A stretch of 19,497 nucleotides of DNA. It comes from Planctomycetaceae bacterium UBA6172 (GTDB taxonomy: Bacteria > Planctomycetota > Planctomycetia > Pirellulales > Pirellulaceae). Under the pieces are notes generated by a model. That model worked only from the letters and a program-made list of their open reading frames with translations. It was not told the origin of the DNA and did not search any database. The stretch is taken from assembly GCA_002422955.1 (NCBI GenBank), contig DITY01000285.1:2921-22417 (forward strand). Direction: 5' to 3'. Below are positions 8,202-15,151 of this stretch, one piece after another. The translations under genes were made by a program, and so were the position numbers. Each line of letters begins with the position of its first letter. The stretch's first letter is position 1.

Positions 8202-8552
8202 ATGGCGATGAAGTCGGCTGAACGCATTCGCAATTTGATGGTCATGGCATTGGCCGATGGTAACTTGACCGAGCGCGAGGTGCGGTACCTGACCGAACGC
8301 TGCCGCCAACTCGGTTTGGGCGACAGCGAACTGCGGGCAGCGGTCGACTTTGCCCTGCAAGCGGGTGCCGAGGTCAAGCTAACGACCGATCCCGTGGAAG
8401 CCGATTCGTTGCTCGGCGATCTGATGCGGATGATGGCAGCCGACGGGGCCTTGGCGGACGATGAAAAGCAGCTGTTCGCGGTTTGCGCCGTGAAGCTCGG
8501 ATTTGACGGCGCGGACATCGACGCCCTGATCGATCGCCTGTTAGAAAAGTGA
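8202..8552 (+). CDS. TerB / DjlA-N-like small helical protein
   Basis: The protein is about 116 residues and all helical. Two copies of an acidic A-D-G-x(4)-E type motif are visible: ALADGNLTEREVRYL near the start and AADGALADDEKQLF about 60 residues later. This is the hallmark of the TerB/DjlA N-terminal domain, a putative metal-binding, membrane-associated module. No other tellurite-resistance genes are nearby, so a tellurite role should not be assumed. Two close starts exist (ATG at 8202 and 8208, MAMKSAERIRNL); upstream translation back to 8133 is possible but less family-like. Its stop TGA at 8550-8552 overlaps a GTG and touches the ribosome binding site of coaB, so the two genes are probably co-translated. 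Confidence 0.75.
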   Translation: MAMKSAERIRNLMVMALADGNLTEREVRYLTERCRQLGLGDSELRAAVDFALQAGAEVKLTTDPVEADSLLGDLMRMMAADGALADDEKQLFAVCAVKLGFDGADIDALIDRLLEK

Positions 8553-8563
8553 GGGGGTTCGGC

Positions 8564-9217
8564 GTGTGCAAAATTCTGATCACCTCCGGCCCGACCCGCC
8601 AATACCTCGACCCTGTGCGGTACTTGACCAATGCGTCCAGCGGTCGGATGGGAGCGGCGTTGGCGGCGGCTTGCATCGAACGCGGCTATGAGGTGGTGAT
8701 CATCAGCGGTCCGGTCAACGTCGAATACCCACCGCGGGCCAAGGTCGTGCCGGTCGTCACCACCGATGAGATGTTGGCCCGCGCGGCCGAGATATTTGCC
8801 GACTGTGACGGTGCGATCGGTGCCGCGGCACCCTGCGATTATCAACCGCGGCAAGTGGCTTCCAGCAAGATCGCCAAAACGGGCAAGCCGCTAACGATCG
8901 AGTTGATCGAAACTGAGGACGTGGTCGCCATGTTGGGCAGTTCCAAACGCCCCGACCAATGGGTTGTCGGCTTCGCGCTCGAGACCGACGACCGCAGGTT
9001 CCGCGCGACCGTTAAGCTGGAAAAAAAACACTGTGACCTGATCGTCAGCAACGGCCCGGAAGCGATCGATTCGCTCGATAATCAAGTTGAGCTGTTGGCC
9101 GCTGACGGCGTGGTCCTCGACTCGATCTCGGGCAGCAAAGACGAAGTCGCACGGCGGATCATCGGCCGCATTCAGAGCCAACTGATCGAGCCTCGCTTGA
9201 AAGCGGCAACGCCCTGA
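8564..9217 (+). CDS. coaB: Phosphopantothenate-cysteine ligase, stand-alone CoaB domain
   Basis: CoaB joins cysteine to 4'-phosphopantothenate using a nucleotide, the second step of coenzyme A synthesis. In most bacteria it is the C-terminal half of the fused CoaBC. Here a 217-residue protein holds only that half. The start KILITSGPTRQYLDPVRYLTN with ASSGRMG is the classic CoaB opening. AAPCDYQP, then SSKIAKTGKPLTIEL with its key lysines, VVGFALET, and the late LEKKHCDLIVSN are further family blocks. The N-terminal flavodoxin-like CoaC half is missing, so the decarboxylase must be encoded elsewhere. Start GTG at 8564 is preferred since GAGGGGG lies seven bases before it; GTG at 8549 would overlap the TerB-like stop. 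Confidence 0.9.
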   Translation: MCKILITSGPTRQYLDPVRYLTNASSGRMGAALAAACIERGYEVVIISGPVNVEYPPRAKVVPVVTTDEMLARAAEIFADCDGAIGAAAPCDYQPRQVASSKIAKTGKPLTIELIETEDVVAMLGSSKRPDQWVVGFALETDDRRFRATVKLEKKHCDLIVSNGPEAIDSLDNQVELLAADGVVLDSISGSKDEVARRIIGRIQSQLIEPRLKAATP

Positions 9218-9231
9218 TCCCTCAGGGGCGT
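9208..9231 (+). terminator. Candidate stem-loop overlapping the coaB stop
   Basis: ACGCCCTGA and TCAGGGGCGT pair around a TCCC loop with one bulged G. The coaB stop codon (9215-9217) lies within the left arm. There is no U-tract after it, so this may be a 3'-end stabiliser and not a full intrinsic terminator. Confidence 0.35.
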
Positions 9232-9350
9232 GATTCCGTCGCGACCGATTCGCCCCGCCTCGATCTCCGTTCCCGTTTCGGTCAGCGCGAACCGTTAACA
9301 CCTCACCGTCCTTCTTGATGCCAGCCCACTCCGGTCCAGATCTCTCCAAC

Positions 9351-10295
9351 ATGACCACGCCCGCGATCGACCTGTCCGTTACGCTCGGCCGCCTCCGGCT
9401 GAAAAACCCCGTCTTGGTCGCTTCCGGCACTTTCGGCTACGCCCGCGAAATGGAGCGGATCGTCGACTGTTCTCGGTTGGGCGGAATCCTTCCCAAGACG
9501 ATCACCGCGTTGCCACGGATCGGCAATGCGCCATGGCGGACCGTCGAGGTCTCCTCGGGGCTGCTCAACGCGATCGGACTCGACAACGATGGCGTCGAGA
9601 CCTTCGTCGCGGACCACCTACCCTACCTGCGCCAGATCGGCACGGCGATCATCGTCAGCATCGCGGGACGCACCGCCGACGATTTTGTCGAGTTGGCGGA
9701 ACGGATCGGCGATTGCCCCGGCGTCGCGGCCATCGAATTGAATCTCTCCTGCCCGAACGTTTCCGGGGGCGTCGATTTCGGCACCTCACCCGACTCCTGC
9801 CGCAACGTCGTCCGGCGAGTTCGTGACCGTTGCTCCCTTCCCCTACTCGCAAAGCTGACCCCGAACGTGACCTCGATCGCCGAGATCGCGAAGGGCGCCG
9901 CGGACGGGGGTGCCGACGCGGTTTGCCTGATCAATACCGTGTTGGCGATGGCGATCGATTGGCGCAAGCGACGCCCGATGCTCGGCAACGTCATGGGCGG
10001 GATGAGCGGGCCGGCGATCAAACCGATCGCGCTCCGCTGTGTCCATCAGGTGCGCACGGCGGTCGAGGTCCCGATCATCGGGATCGGCGGGATCGCCAAC
10101 CTGGATGACGTCATGCAGTTCCTGGTCGCGGGGGCCTCGGCGATCCAAATCGGCACGGCGAATTATTACGATCCTCAGGCCTCGATGCGGCTCCTCGACG
10201 AACTGCCCGAAGCGATCCGCAGCCTCGGGGCGAGCGGTGTTCAGGAGGTGGTCGGCACGCTGGACGCCCGAAAAACTGTTCCCCCTGCGGAATGA
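9351..10295 (+). CDS. pyrD: Dihydroorotate dehydrogenase, class 1 (PyrD, 1B-like)
   Basis: This FMN enzyme oxidises dihydroorotate to orotate in pyrimidine synthesis. The 314-residue protein is soluble, without the N-terminal membrane helix of class 2. The active-site base is Cys134 in IELNLSCPNVSGG; class 1 enzymes have Cys here and class 2 have Ser. FMN- and substrate-binding blocks include VASGTFGYA (24-31), EVSSGLLNAIGLDNDG (66-81), AKLTPNVTS, and IIGIGGIANLDD with GASAIQIGTANY near the end. The sequence is closest to the NAD-linked 1B type, which needs a PyrK electron-transfer partner; no pyrK is in this window. Start ATG at 9351 (MTTPAIDLSVTLG) fits the family; in-frame ATG at 9318 would add 11 unsupported residues. 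Confidence 0.93.
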   Translation: MTTPAIDLSVTLGRLRLKNPVLVASGTFGYAREMERIVDCSRLGGILPKTITALPRIGNAPWRTVEVSSGLLNAIGLDNDGVETFVADHLPYLRQIGTAIIVSIAGRTADDFVELAERIGDCPGVAAIELNLSCPNVSGGVDFGTSPDSCRNVVRRVRDRCSLPLLAKLTPNVTSIAEIAKGAADGGADAVCLINTVLAMAIDWRKRRPMLGNVMGGMSGPAIKPIALRCVHQVRTAVEVPIIGIGGIANLDDVMQFLVAGASAIQIGTANYYDPQASMRLLDELPEAIRSLGASGVQEVVGTLDARKTVPPAE

Positions 10296-10297
10296 TC

Positions 10298-10333
10298 GTA
10301 CCCACGGCGCACCCATCTACCGCGTGGGTGTAG
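10298..10333 (+). terminator. Candidate terminator after pyrD
   Basis: CCCACGGCG and CGCGTGGG pair imperfectly around an 11-base loop just after the pyrD stop, followed by GTTTG with only a short T-run. It is a weak terminator candidate in the gap before the peroxidase gene. Confidence 0.3.
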
Positions 10334-10398
10334 TTTGCTCGGCGACCCGCTTAGGCCAGCCGTGCTCCAGCCAGGCTGTCTCCCGCTTTCCGGCCCGG

Positions 10399-10404
10399 TA
10401 CAAT
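10399..10404 (+). promoter_or_regulatory. Possible -10 box for the peroxidase gene
   Basis: TACAAT (one change from TATAAT) sits 46 bases before the preferred start codon at 10451. No good -35 box lies at the standard distance, so the call rests on the -10 match and the position alone. Confidence 0.25.
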
Positions 10405-10450
10405 GGGCGGCACTTGGTTATCTCCTCCCTTTTGCCCACCAGATGTCCCG

Positions 10451-11011
10451 ATGAAACGAATCCTCGCCCTGATGATGTTGTGTATCACTATGAGCCCCAT
10501 TGCCAAAGCCGAAGACAAAGACTGCGCCCTGTGCAGCACCGTGAAGACGATTGACGGCAAATCGGTCGACCTAGCCGATTACCAGGGCAAGGTCGTCCTG
10601 GTCGTCAACGTGGCCAGTGCTTGTGGCCTGACCCCTCAGTACGCCGGCTTGCAGTCGCTGTACGAAAAGTACTCGGACAAGGGCCTCGTGGTCCTCGGTT
10701 TCCCCTGCAACCAGTTTGGTGGCCAGGAGCCGGGGTCCGAGTTGCAGATTCAGGAGTTCTGCAGCAGCAAGTACAAAGTCACCTTTCCGATGTTCAGCAA
10801 GGTAGAAGTGAACGGATCCGGTGCGGCGCCGCTGTATCAGTTCCTGACCGCGCAAGAGACCAAACCGGTCGGCAGCGGCAAGATCAGCTGGAATTTTGAG
10901 AAGTTTCTGATCGGACCGGACGGCAAGCTGATCAATCGGTTCTCGCCTCGTACCACTCCGGATGATGCCGAGTTGGTCAAGGCCATCGAAGCCGCTCTGC
11001 CCAAGGGTTGA
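10451..11011 (+). CDS. Glutathione peroxidase family protein, exported Cys type
   Basis: The family reduces hydrogen or lipid hydroperoxides using glutathione or, more often in bacteria, thioredoxin. The 186-residue protein begins with a Sec signal peptide (MKRILALMMLCITMSPIAKA, cut before EDKD), suggesting action outside the cytoplasm. The catalytic tetrad is complete: Cys58 in NVASACGLT, Gln92 in FPCNQFGGQEPG, and Trp147-Asn148 in ISWNFEKFLI. The peroxidatic residue is encoded by TGT, so this is a Cys enzyme and not a selenoprotein. C86 in FPCNQ is the site often used as the resolving region in thioredoxin-type members. ATG at 10451 is chosen over 10403 because it starts the signal peptide. 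It is the last gene of the plus-strand core block. Confidence 0.92.
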   Translation: MKRILALMMLCITMSPIAKAEDKDCALCSTVKTIDGKSVDLADYQGKVVLVVNVASACGLTPQYAGLQSLYEKYSDKGLVVLGFPCNQFGGQEPGSELQIQEFCSSKYKVTFPMFSKVEVNGSGAAPLYQFLTAQETKPVGSGKISWNFEKFLIGPDGKLINRFSPRTTPDDAELVKAIEAALPKG

Positions 11012-11022
11012 TCGGCGGGGTC

Positions 11023-11040
11023 GCGAATCGGTCGATTCGC
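11023..11040 (+). terminator. Perfect stem-loop after the peroxidase gene
   Basis: GCGAATC and GATTCGC form a perfect 7-bp stem with a GGTC loop, 12 bases after the stop codon. The position is right for a terminator, but there is no U-tract after it on either strand. Confidence 0.45.
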
Positions 11041-11215
11041 CAAAGCAAGGTTACCAAGTCTTCCCCGAGCATTGGGGAAGGCGGTGGGCAACAGCCATGC
11101 TGGCGGTGATGTTGAAAACCATTGGTCCGCTCCGACGTCTATCGCGGGCCAGGGGGATAATGAGCCGCACCCGATCATCCTTTCTTGAGCTCGGGATTTT
11201 ACTGGTCCTGAATCC

Positions 11216-11235
11216 ATCGCGCCAGACGGCGCGAT
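11216..11235. terminator. Perfect stem-loop downstream of the FkbM methyltransferase gene
   Basis: ATCGCGCC and GGCGCGAT form a perfect 8-bp stem with an AGAC loop, 31 bases after the minus-strand stop codon at 11267-11269. The rest of the 255-bp convergent gap (11012-11266) shows no credible gene. There is no U-run, so it may act as a 3' barrier for both converging transcripts. Confidence 0.45.
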
Positions 11236-11266
11236 GCGCGGTCCGGTCGAGAACCATTTCGGGAGG

Positions 11267-12007
11267 CTAATTAAAAGGAATTCGGCTGAGGAGATGTTTT
11301 TCGCCGAGCACAAGTCGATAAGGGAAAGCATCAGAAATGCTTGCGACGGCGTCAGAGCAACCGGGTTGGAATCGGTCGTGCGTTTCCACGAGAATGCAAT
11401 CAACCTTGTCAATCCATGACGACGAATGAGTAAGTAATTCGCGTTCAGCACCCTCGATATCCAACTTCAGGATTTCGCAACGATCCCATCCCATGCGTTC
11501 GAGGACCTGATCGACCGTCATTCCGGCAACGTCAGCTCCTACGCCTTTCTCCGGGCTCATCCGATAGCCCCAAGGCTGCTCGCTTGGGTTCTCGATATGC
11601 AGCACCTCGTCGCGGTACCAAAGAGCCGCTCGAATCAGTCGTACGCCGGGGAACTTCTCAGTATTCCGCTCCAGAATCGAGAAATTACCAACTTCGGGCT
11701 CGATGCCGGCCACCTTGGCCTGGGGATATTGTTTCAAGAATTCCCGAATCGATAGTCCGATGTTCGCGCCCGCATCGATGATGCGTGGAGCCGCAAACCT
11801 CAGCGGCATCTGAACCTCCTTGCGGACTCCGATCTGGAACAGCGTCCTCACATCGGACGTCCCTTTGCGTAGACGCAAAGCCTTGCCGTCGCTGTACTTC
11901 AGTAAAATTTCCTGACCCGGTTGCGAGCGTGAGTAAATGCGAAACGCCTGTCTCAGCCCAAGCGCCCTTGCAGTGAGCAGAATCGCTCTAACTCTCGCGT
12001 ATCTCAC
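11267..12007 (-). CDS. FkbM family SAM-dependent methyltransferase
   Basis: The 246-residue protein has the class I methyltransferase fold of the FkbM family (FkbM in FK506 synthesis, NoeI in Nod factors), which mostly O-methylates sugars or lipids. SAM-binding motif I is IIDAGANIGLS at residues 76-86, and an acidic strand-2 end is at E103 (AGIEPEVGNF). The family-defining block is ILKLDIEGAERELL at 179-192, followed by DCILVETHDRF. The length is usual. The only upstream start before an in-frame stop is GTG at 12007; no Shine-Dalgarno is seen. The gene runs opposite to the peroxidase and lies next to a decayed IS3 element, at the left edge of the glycan region. A sugar acceptor is plausible but unproven. 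Confidence 0.88.
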   Translation of the reverse strand: MRYARVRAILLTARALGLRQAFRIYSRSQPGQEILLKYSDGKALRLRKGTSDVRTLFQIGVRKEVQMPLRFAAPRIIDAGANIGLSIREFLKQYPQAKVAGIEPEVGNFSILERNTEKFPGVRLIRAALWYRDEVLHIENPSEQPWGYRMSPEKGVGADVAGMTVDQVLERMGWDRCEILKLDIEGAERELLTHSSSWIDKVDCILVETHDRFQPGCSDAVASISDAFPYRLVLGEKHLLSRIPFN

Positions 12008-12218
12008 TCATAACTCGCTGGGAATAGAGAAAACATGAACGGGCAGTCATTGGGTGGCGCACGCGAGGACGGATGCCAGAGATTCATTCTGAGTCGACGG
12101 TGTCAAACTCAGTTCCCATCGCATCGTTCGCTATGCGGTGAATTGGATAGACCGTATTGGTTGCATCGATGAAAGTGCGAAACCGATTTTTTGAAAGGTT
12201 TCGCGTTCTTGTGTCCCA
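12008..12218. other. Gene-free gap between fkbM-like gene and IS3 remnant
   Basis: No convincing gene is seen. The only notable structure is a stem-loop at 12177-12204 (GCGAAACC, 12-base loop, GGTTTCGC), listed separately. It also holds the region upstream of the methyltransferase start. A 46-codon plus-strand frame from ATG 12035 has no coding features. Confidence 0.6.
12177..12204. repeat. Perfect 8-bp inverted repeat (stem-loop)
   Basis: GCGAAACC (12177-12184) and GGTTTCGC (12197-12204) are exact inverted copies separated by 12 bases that include a run of six T. It lies just past the last recognisable piece of the IS3 OrfB remnant and could be a terminator for minus-strand reading or part of the old element's end. 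Confidence 0.45.
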
Positions 12219-12534
12219 TTAGTTCGGCTTAGCTGGCATTCGATTTGCGCCAGTGACGGGGACATTGAGAACATTCGCGTCAAGCCATACGTAGGACAGA
12301 CGGTAGTCAATGAGTGGATGATTGGCTAGTTTGGAACTGGCCTGCTCCTCGCGGTTCTTCGGTCAGCGCTCTCTCGCGGCCTTGCCGTTGTGTTCGTGGG
12401 CCCCGCCACGCGATCGCGGCCACTTGGAAAAATGGGAGACCGGGGATGCAGGCCGTTGAAGAGTTCGGTCTGGGTGAATTCGCTCTCCACCGTCCAATCC
12501 TGGACGAAATTGCTAGCTTTGTCACGTCGTTCAT
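12219..12534 (-). pseudogene. Decayed IS3-family OrfB (transposase catalytic subunit) fragments
   Basis: Reading the minus strand across frames gives ordered pieces that look like the start of IS3 OrfB. FVQDWTVESEFTQTELFNGLHPRS lies near 12441-12515, then AHEHNGKAARE and LTEEPRG near 12350-12405, then HPLIDYRLSYVWLDANVLNVP near 12253-12320, ending at a TAA at 12219-12221. The pieces are in different frames, so several indels have broken the gene. IS3 OrfB normally runs about 280 residues with DDE catalytic residues; only the first part is left. A continuous frame from ATG 12534 (overlapping the OrfA stop as ATGA) runs to 12307 but mixes true and shifted sequence. The assignment rests on pattern recall of the OrfB N-terminus and is inferred. 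Confidence 0.55.
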
Positions 12535-12872
12535 GAGGAACTCAGCGACGCTTCAGGTTTCCCCGTGATCATTTTAAGCTTGGCGTGCTCTAGCAGGAGT
12601 TCGGTGATGACTTCGTTTTTAGACCGGATTTTCGTCTCCAGTTGCTCGACCCGCCGTTCCGAGGTGGCATTCTGGCGGCGTTGATTGGCGGCGTTTTTTT
12701 TCCGCACGAAGCAGGCGGCGCCGTTTTCGAACAGCTGCCGCTGCCAGTTGAAGAAGTCGACGGAACGGATGCCGTGCTTGCCGCAGAGATCTGAGACGGG
12801 GACCTTTTCGAGCAGGTGCTCCCGCACAATCGCTACTTTCTGCTCCGCCGTTAAGAAAGTTCGCATTGGCAT
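12531..12872 (-). CDS. IS3-family transposase OrfA (HTH subunit)
   Basis: This 113-residue protein is the DNA-binding first subunit of an IS3-type transposase. A helix-turn-helix is at about residues 8-50 (TAEQKVAIVREHLLEKVPVSDLC and HGIRSVDFFNWQRQLFENGA). A leucine-rich coiled coil follows at about 70-100 (RRVEQLETKIRSKNEVITELL and EHAKLKMITG), which in IS3 elements mediates dimerisation. The frame is open, but the partner OrfB downstream is broken, so no active transposase can be made. The stop overlaps the ATG of the OrfB remnant. Start ATG at 12872 or 12866 (MRTFLTAEQ). It may be a remnant kept by chance. Confidence 0.82.
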   Translation of the reverse strand: MPMRTFLTAEQKVAIVREHLLEKVPVSDLCGKHGIRSVDFFNWQRQLFENGAACFVRKKNAANQRRQNATSERRVEQLETKIRSKNEVITELLLEHAKLKMITGKPEASLSSS

Positions 12873-12910
12873 CTCTCGCTTTCTATTGTGGAACCGCCAA
12901 ACGTTAGCAG

Positions 12911-13343
12911 ATGATTATTAGCGCTGGTCCGGAATATACGAAGCAGTATCGCCAACGCTTTCAATCGGGTCGAACGTACTAATGCCCATTCCACAGTCAG
13001 CTCAGCAAAGCAAGATGCTTGCATTTTAATGAAAGCTAACGGCTCGTAATTCGATTTGATTGTCTCGCAAGACCTACCCAGAGCATTTTTGCTTGTTATT
13101 GCGTCATAGTGAAGGCGAAATATCTTGCAAGCGGCGTTGAGTTAACACCAGTAAGGGATTGTTTTTCAAGTGCAATGTCACGTAACGACCAGGTTTTCCG
13201 AATCGATCACCGCCAGACTGACCTTGTCGTAATTCGGCAGGCGTGGGTATAACCGCCGATCGAGATTCTGCTTGCGATTTCCGGTCAATTTCCCCGGTCA
13301 ACTTTGTCGAATCGTTCTCATGCCCCAGGGACATCGTTCCGTC
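12911..13343. other. AT-richer gap without a clear gene
   Basis: About 430 bp lie between the IS3 remnant and the GT25 gene, more AT-rich than the core genes. No full gene is recognised. A minus-strand frame open from 13297 to 13178 ends in YPRLPNYDKVSLAVIDSENLVVT-stop and reads protein-like, but has no proper start except TTG at 13288; it may be the tail of a lost gene. The sequence just before 13344 must carry the GT25 promoter, but no clear -35/-10 pair is seen. Confidence 0.5.
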
Positions 13344-14087
13344 ATGAACCCGCTTGGCTACATCATTTCAATGCGTCGCGCGGAAGAGCGTTTTGAGCAT
13401 GTACAGCGAGTGATCGCGAAGTGCCCAATCGCGTGCCACCGCTGGGACGCGGTTGACGGCAGGCTTTTGAGCGACGCAAGCGTCGCCGACGTGTATCGCA
13501 AGGGGCTCCATCGGCCTCACTACCCGTTCGAGCTGACCCGGGGCGAAATCGGTTGTTTTCTCAGTCATCGCTCGGTGTGGCAGCAGATCATTGACGCCGG
13601 GTTGCCTGGGGCGTTGGTGCTGGAGGATGACATCGATTTGTCGGCGGGATTTGAAGAAGCGTTTCGGTTCGGGATCGAATACGCTCCGCCCTGCAGTTAT
13701 GTCCAATTTCAGATACGCGACGTCATAGGGGGGGGGCAAGAACTTGCCGTGTCGGGCGGGTATCGGTTGGTTCGGCCTGAGGTTGCGCCGGTGAGGGCCA
13801 TGGCGCAGTGGATCACACGCCAAGCGGCTCAGCGGTTGGTCGAGGCGACGCGGGTATTTGATCGGCCGATCGACACGTTCGTTCAAATGCGGTGGCTGCA
13901 CGGTGTAGACGTGTTGGTATTGACCCCGCCTCGGGTTCGAGAGATCAGCGGCGAATTGGGTGGGAGTGTCATCAACGCGCAAAAGCGAAAGCGTTTTCAG
14001 TTGCCGCAGGTATCGCGAGATTGGAAGCGATTCGTCTATCGTTATCAGGTCCGTGATTGGTGCCGTCGATCGGCCGCGGCGGCCTAA
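13344..14087 (+). CDS. Glycosyltransferase family 25 protein
   Basis: GT25 enzymes, such as Lex2B and LgtB-type lipooligosaccharide galactosyltransferases, add sugars from nucleotide sugars to surface glycans. The 247-residue protein opens with the family start GYIISMRRAEERFEHV, followed by HRWDAVDGR. The block ELTRGEIGCFLSHRSVWQQI (63-82) is diagnostic. The metal- and donor-binding acidic motif is ALVLEDDIDLS at 90-100 (E94-D96). RPIDTFVQMRW (174-184) is the conserved late block. ATG at 13344 is chosen because upstream residues from TTG 13272 are unlike the family. No signal peptide is seen, consistent with a cytoplasmic enzyme. It lies 142 bp before the pyruvyl transferase on the same strand and is likely functionally linked with it. 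Confidence 0.88.
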   Translation: MNPLGYIISMRRAEERFEHVQRVIAKCPIACHRWDAVDGRLLSDASVADVYRKGLHRPHYPFELTRGEIGCFLSHRSVWQQIIDAGLPGALVLEDDIDLSAGFEEAFRFGIEYAPPCSYVQFQIRDVIGGGQELAVSGGYRLVRPEVAPVRAMAQWITRQAAQRLVEATRVFDRPIDTFVQMRWLHGVDVLVLTPPRVREISGELGGSVINAQKRKRFQLPQVSRDWKRFVYRYQVRDWCRRSAAAA

Positions 14088-14229
14088 AGGCTCTCCTGGA
14101 TGACGGTTGCAACGGCTGATTAATTCGGCTCACGCGGTGGCGGGGAATGCCGGCGATGAATCGTTTCCACTCGTTTGACGATTGGGGGCTGCTGGAACAG
14201 GGATGGCACACCAGCTCAGGGATTGCGGG

Positions 14230-15060
14230 ATGCTCGGACGGAAACTGACCAAGGCTCTGCGAAAATGGCGATGGGTTTGGCCGGGAGGTGATAGTCTTCC
14301 TCTGCGATGGCACGTTGGCCATCCCAACTTCGGCGATGACATCAATCCCTATTTTTTTCAGAAGCTGCTCGGCAGGCCGGTTCGATTTGTTCGCCGATCG
14401 GAGGCTCACCTGTTGGGGATTGGCAGCATATTGAACGCGTCAGCCCCAGGGTCGGTCGTCGTCGGCTGCGGCCTGTTAACGCCGGGGATGGCGCCGGGGA
14501 TGGATTCCGTTGCTCGGATCGTCTCGCTGCGTGGCCACTTAACGGCTGAGGCGATCGGGTTTGACCCGGGGCACTACGGCGACCCGGCGGTGCTCGTTGC
14601 CCGATTGTTTCCACGTCAACAGACGGCGCAGTTTCGTCTCGGGGTCATTCCCCATCATACTCGAGCAGCTGTTTGTAGGCGGCTGATCGGGCGGGATACG
14701 CTATTCATCGATCCTGCTTGGCATCCGCTCAAGGTCTTGGATGCGATCAATCAGTGCAGTGGTATCCTCAGTCAGTCGCTGCACGGCCTGATCATCGCAG
14801 ACGCGTATGGGGTTCCCAATGGTTGGCTGGCACCAGAAGAAGGGATGGTCGGCGGCGAGTTCAAGTTCGCGGATTACTACGGCACGACTCGTGACCCGAA
14901 GCGACCTTTACCGACGCTATCTATCGGGAAATTGCTCGACGCCAAGGACTTGGAACTGTTCGTTTCCGCGTATCGATTCGACCTAGAAGCCTATCAAAGC
15001 TATCTACGGAGGGAAATCATAGGTAAGTTCGGTAATGCCAATCTGCGAGCAGTTGCTTGA
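14230..15060 (+). CDS. Polysaccharide pyruvyl transferase family protein
   Basis: This family (ExoV, GumL, CsaB) moves pyruvate from phosphoenolpyruvate to a sugar, giving an acidic ketal in exopolysaccharides. The 276-residue protein carries the family blocks in order: HVGHPNFGDDINPYFF (28-43), LLGIGSILN (61-69), VVVGCGLL (76-83), IVSLRGHLTAEAIG (97-110), YGDPAVLVARLF (116-127), LGVIPHH (137-143), and the C-terminal GILSQSLHGLIIADAYGVP (178-196) with the catalytic-region His. It most resembles the shorter ExoV-like members. ATG at 14230 has AGGGA seven bases upstream; ATG at 14203 and TTG at 14182 are alternatives that add 9 or 16 residues. It follows the GT25 gene and is followed closely by an IS1182-like element. 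Confidence 0.88.
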   Translation: MLGRKLTKALRKWRWVWPGGDSLPLRWHVGHPNFGDDINPYFFQKLLGRPVRFVRRSEAHLLGIGSILNASAPGSVVVGCGLLTPGMAPGMDSVARIVSLRGHLTAEAIGFDPGHYGDPAVLVARLFPRQQTAQFRLGVIPHHTRAAVCRRLIGRDTLFIDPAWHPLKVLDAINQCSGILSQSLHGLIIADAYGVPNGWLAPEEGMVGGEFKFADYYGTTRDPKRPLPTLSIGKLLDAKDLELFVSAYRFDLEAYQSYLRREIIGKFGNANLRAVA

Positions 15061-15151
15061 CAGGCCAAGGACCGGCAAATCAATAATTAACAGCGTGTTG
15101 ATTTTCTCCGCGCTCGCGCCATCTTGAGCGGACCTGAATTGGAGGATCGCG

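Larger units (their letters stand above)
12219..12910 (-). mobile_element. Degraded IS3-family insertion sequence
   Basis: The element consists of an open OrfA (12531-12872) and a truncated, frame-broken OrfB (12219-12534), about 0.65 kb where full IS3 elements are 1.2-1.5 kb. Terminal inverted repeats and a target duplication could not be defined, so the right boundary near 12910 is approximate. It is probably an old insertion that has lost its distal end. Confidence 0.6.

Noticed and set aside
8202..8552. Tellurite resistance locus
   Set aside because: Only a TerB-like fold is seen; no TerC, TerD or TerZ-type genes are nearby.
10622..10627. Selenocysteine codon in the glutathione peroxidase
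   Set aside because: The peroxidatic position is TGT (Cys), so no Sec insertion is needed.
10837..11451. 204-codon minus-strand frame across the convergent gap
   Set aside because: It overlaps the 3' ends of both the peroxidase and the methyltransferase genes, which are well supported, and shows no motif.
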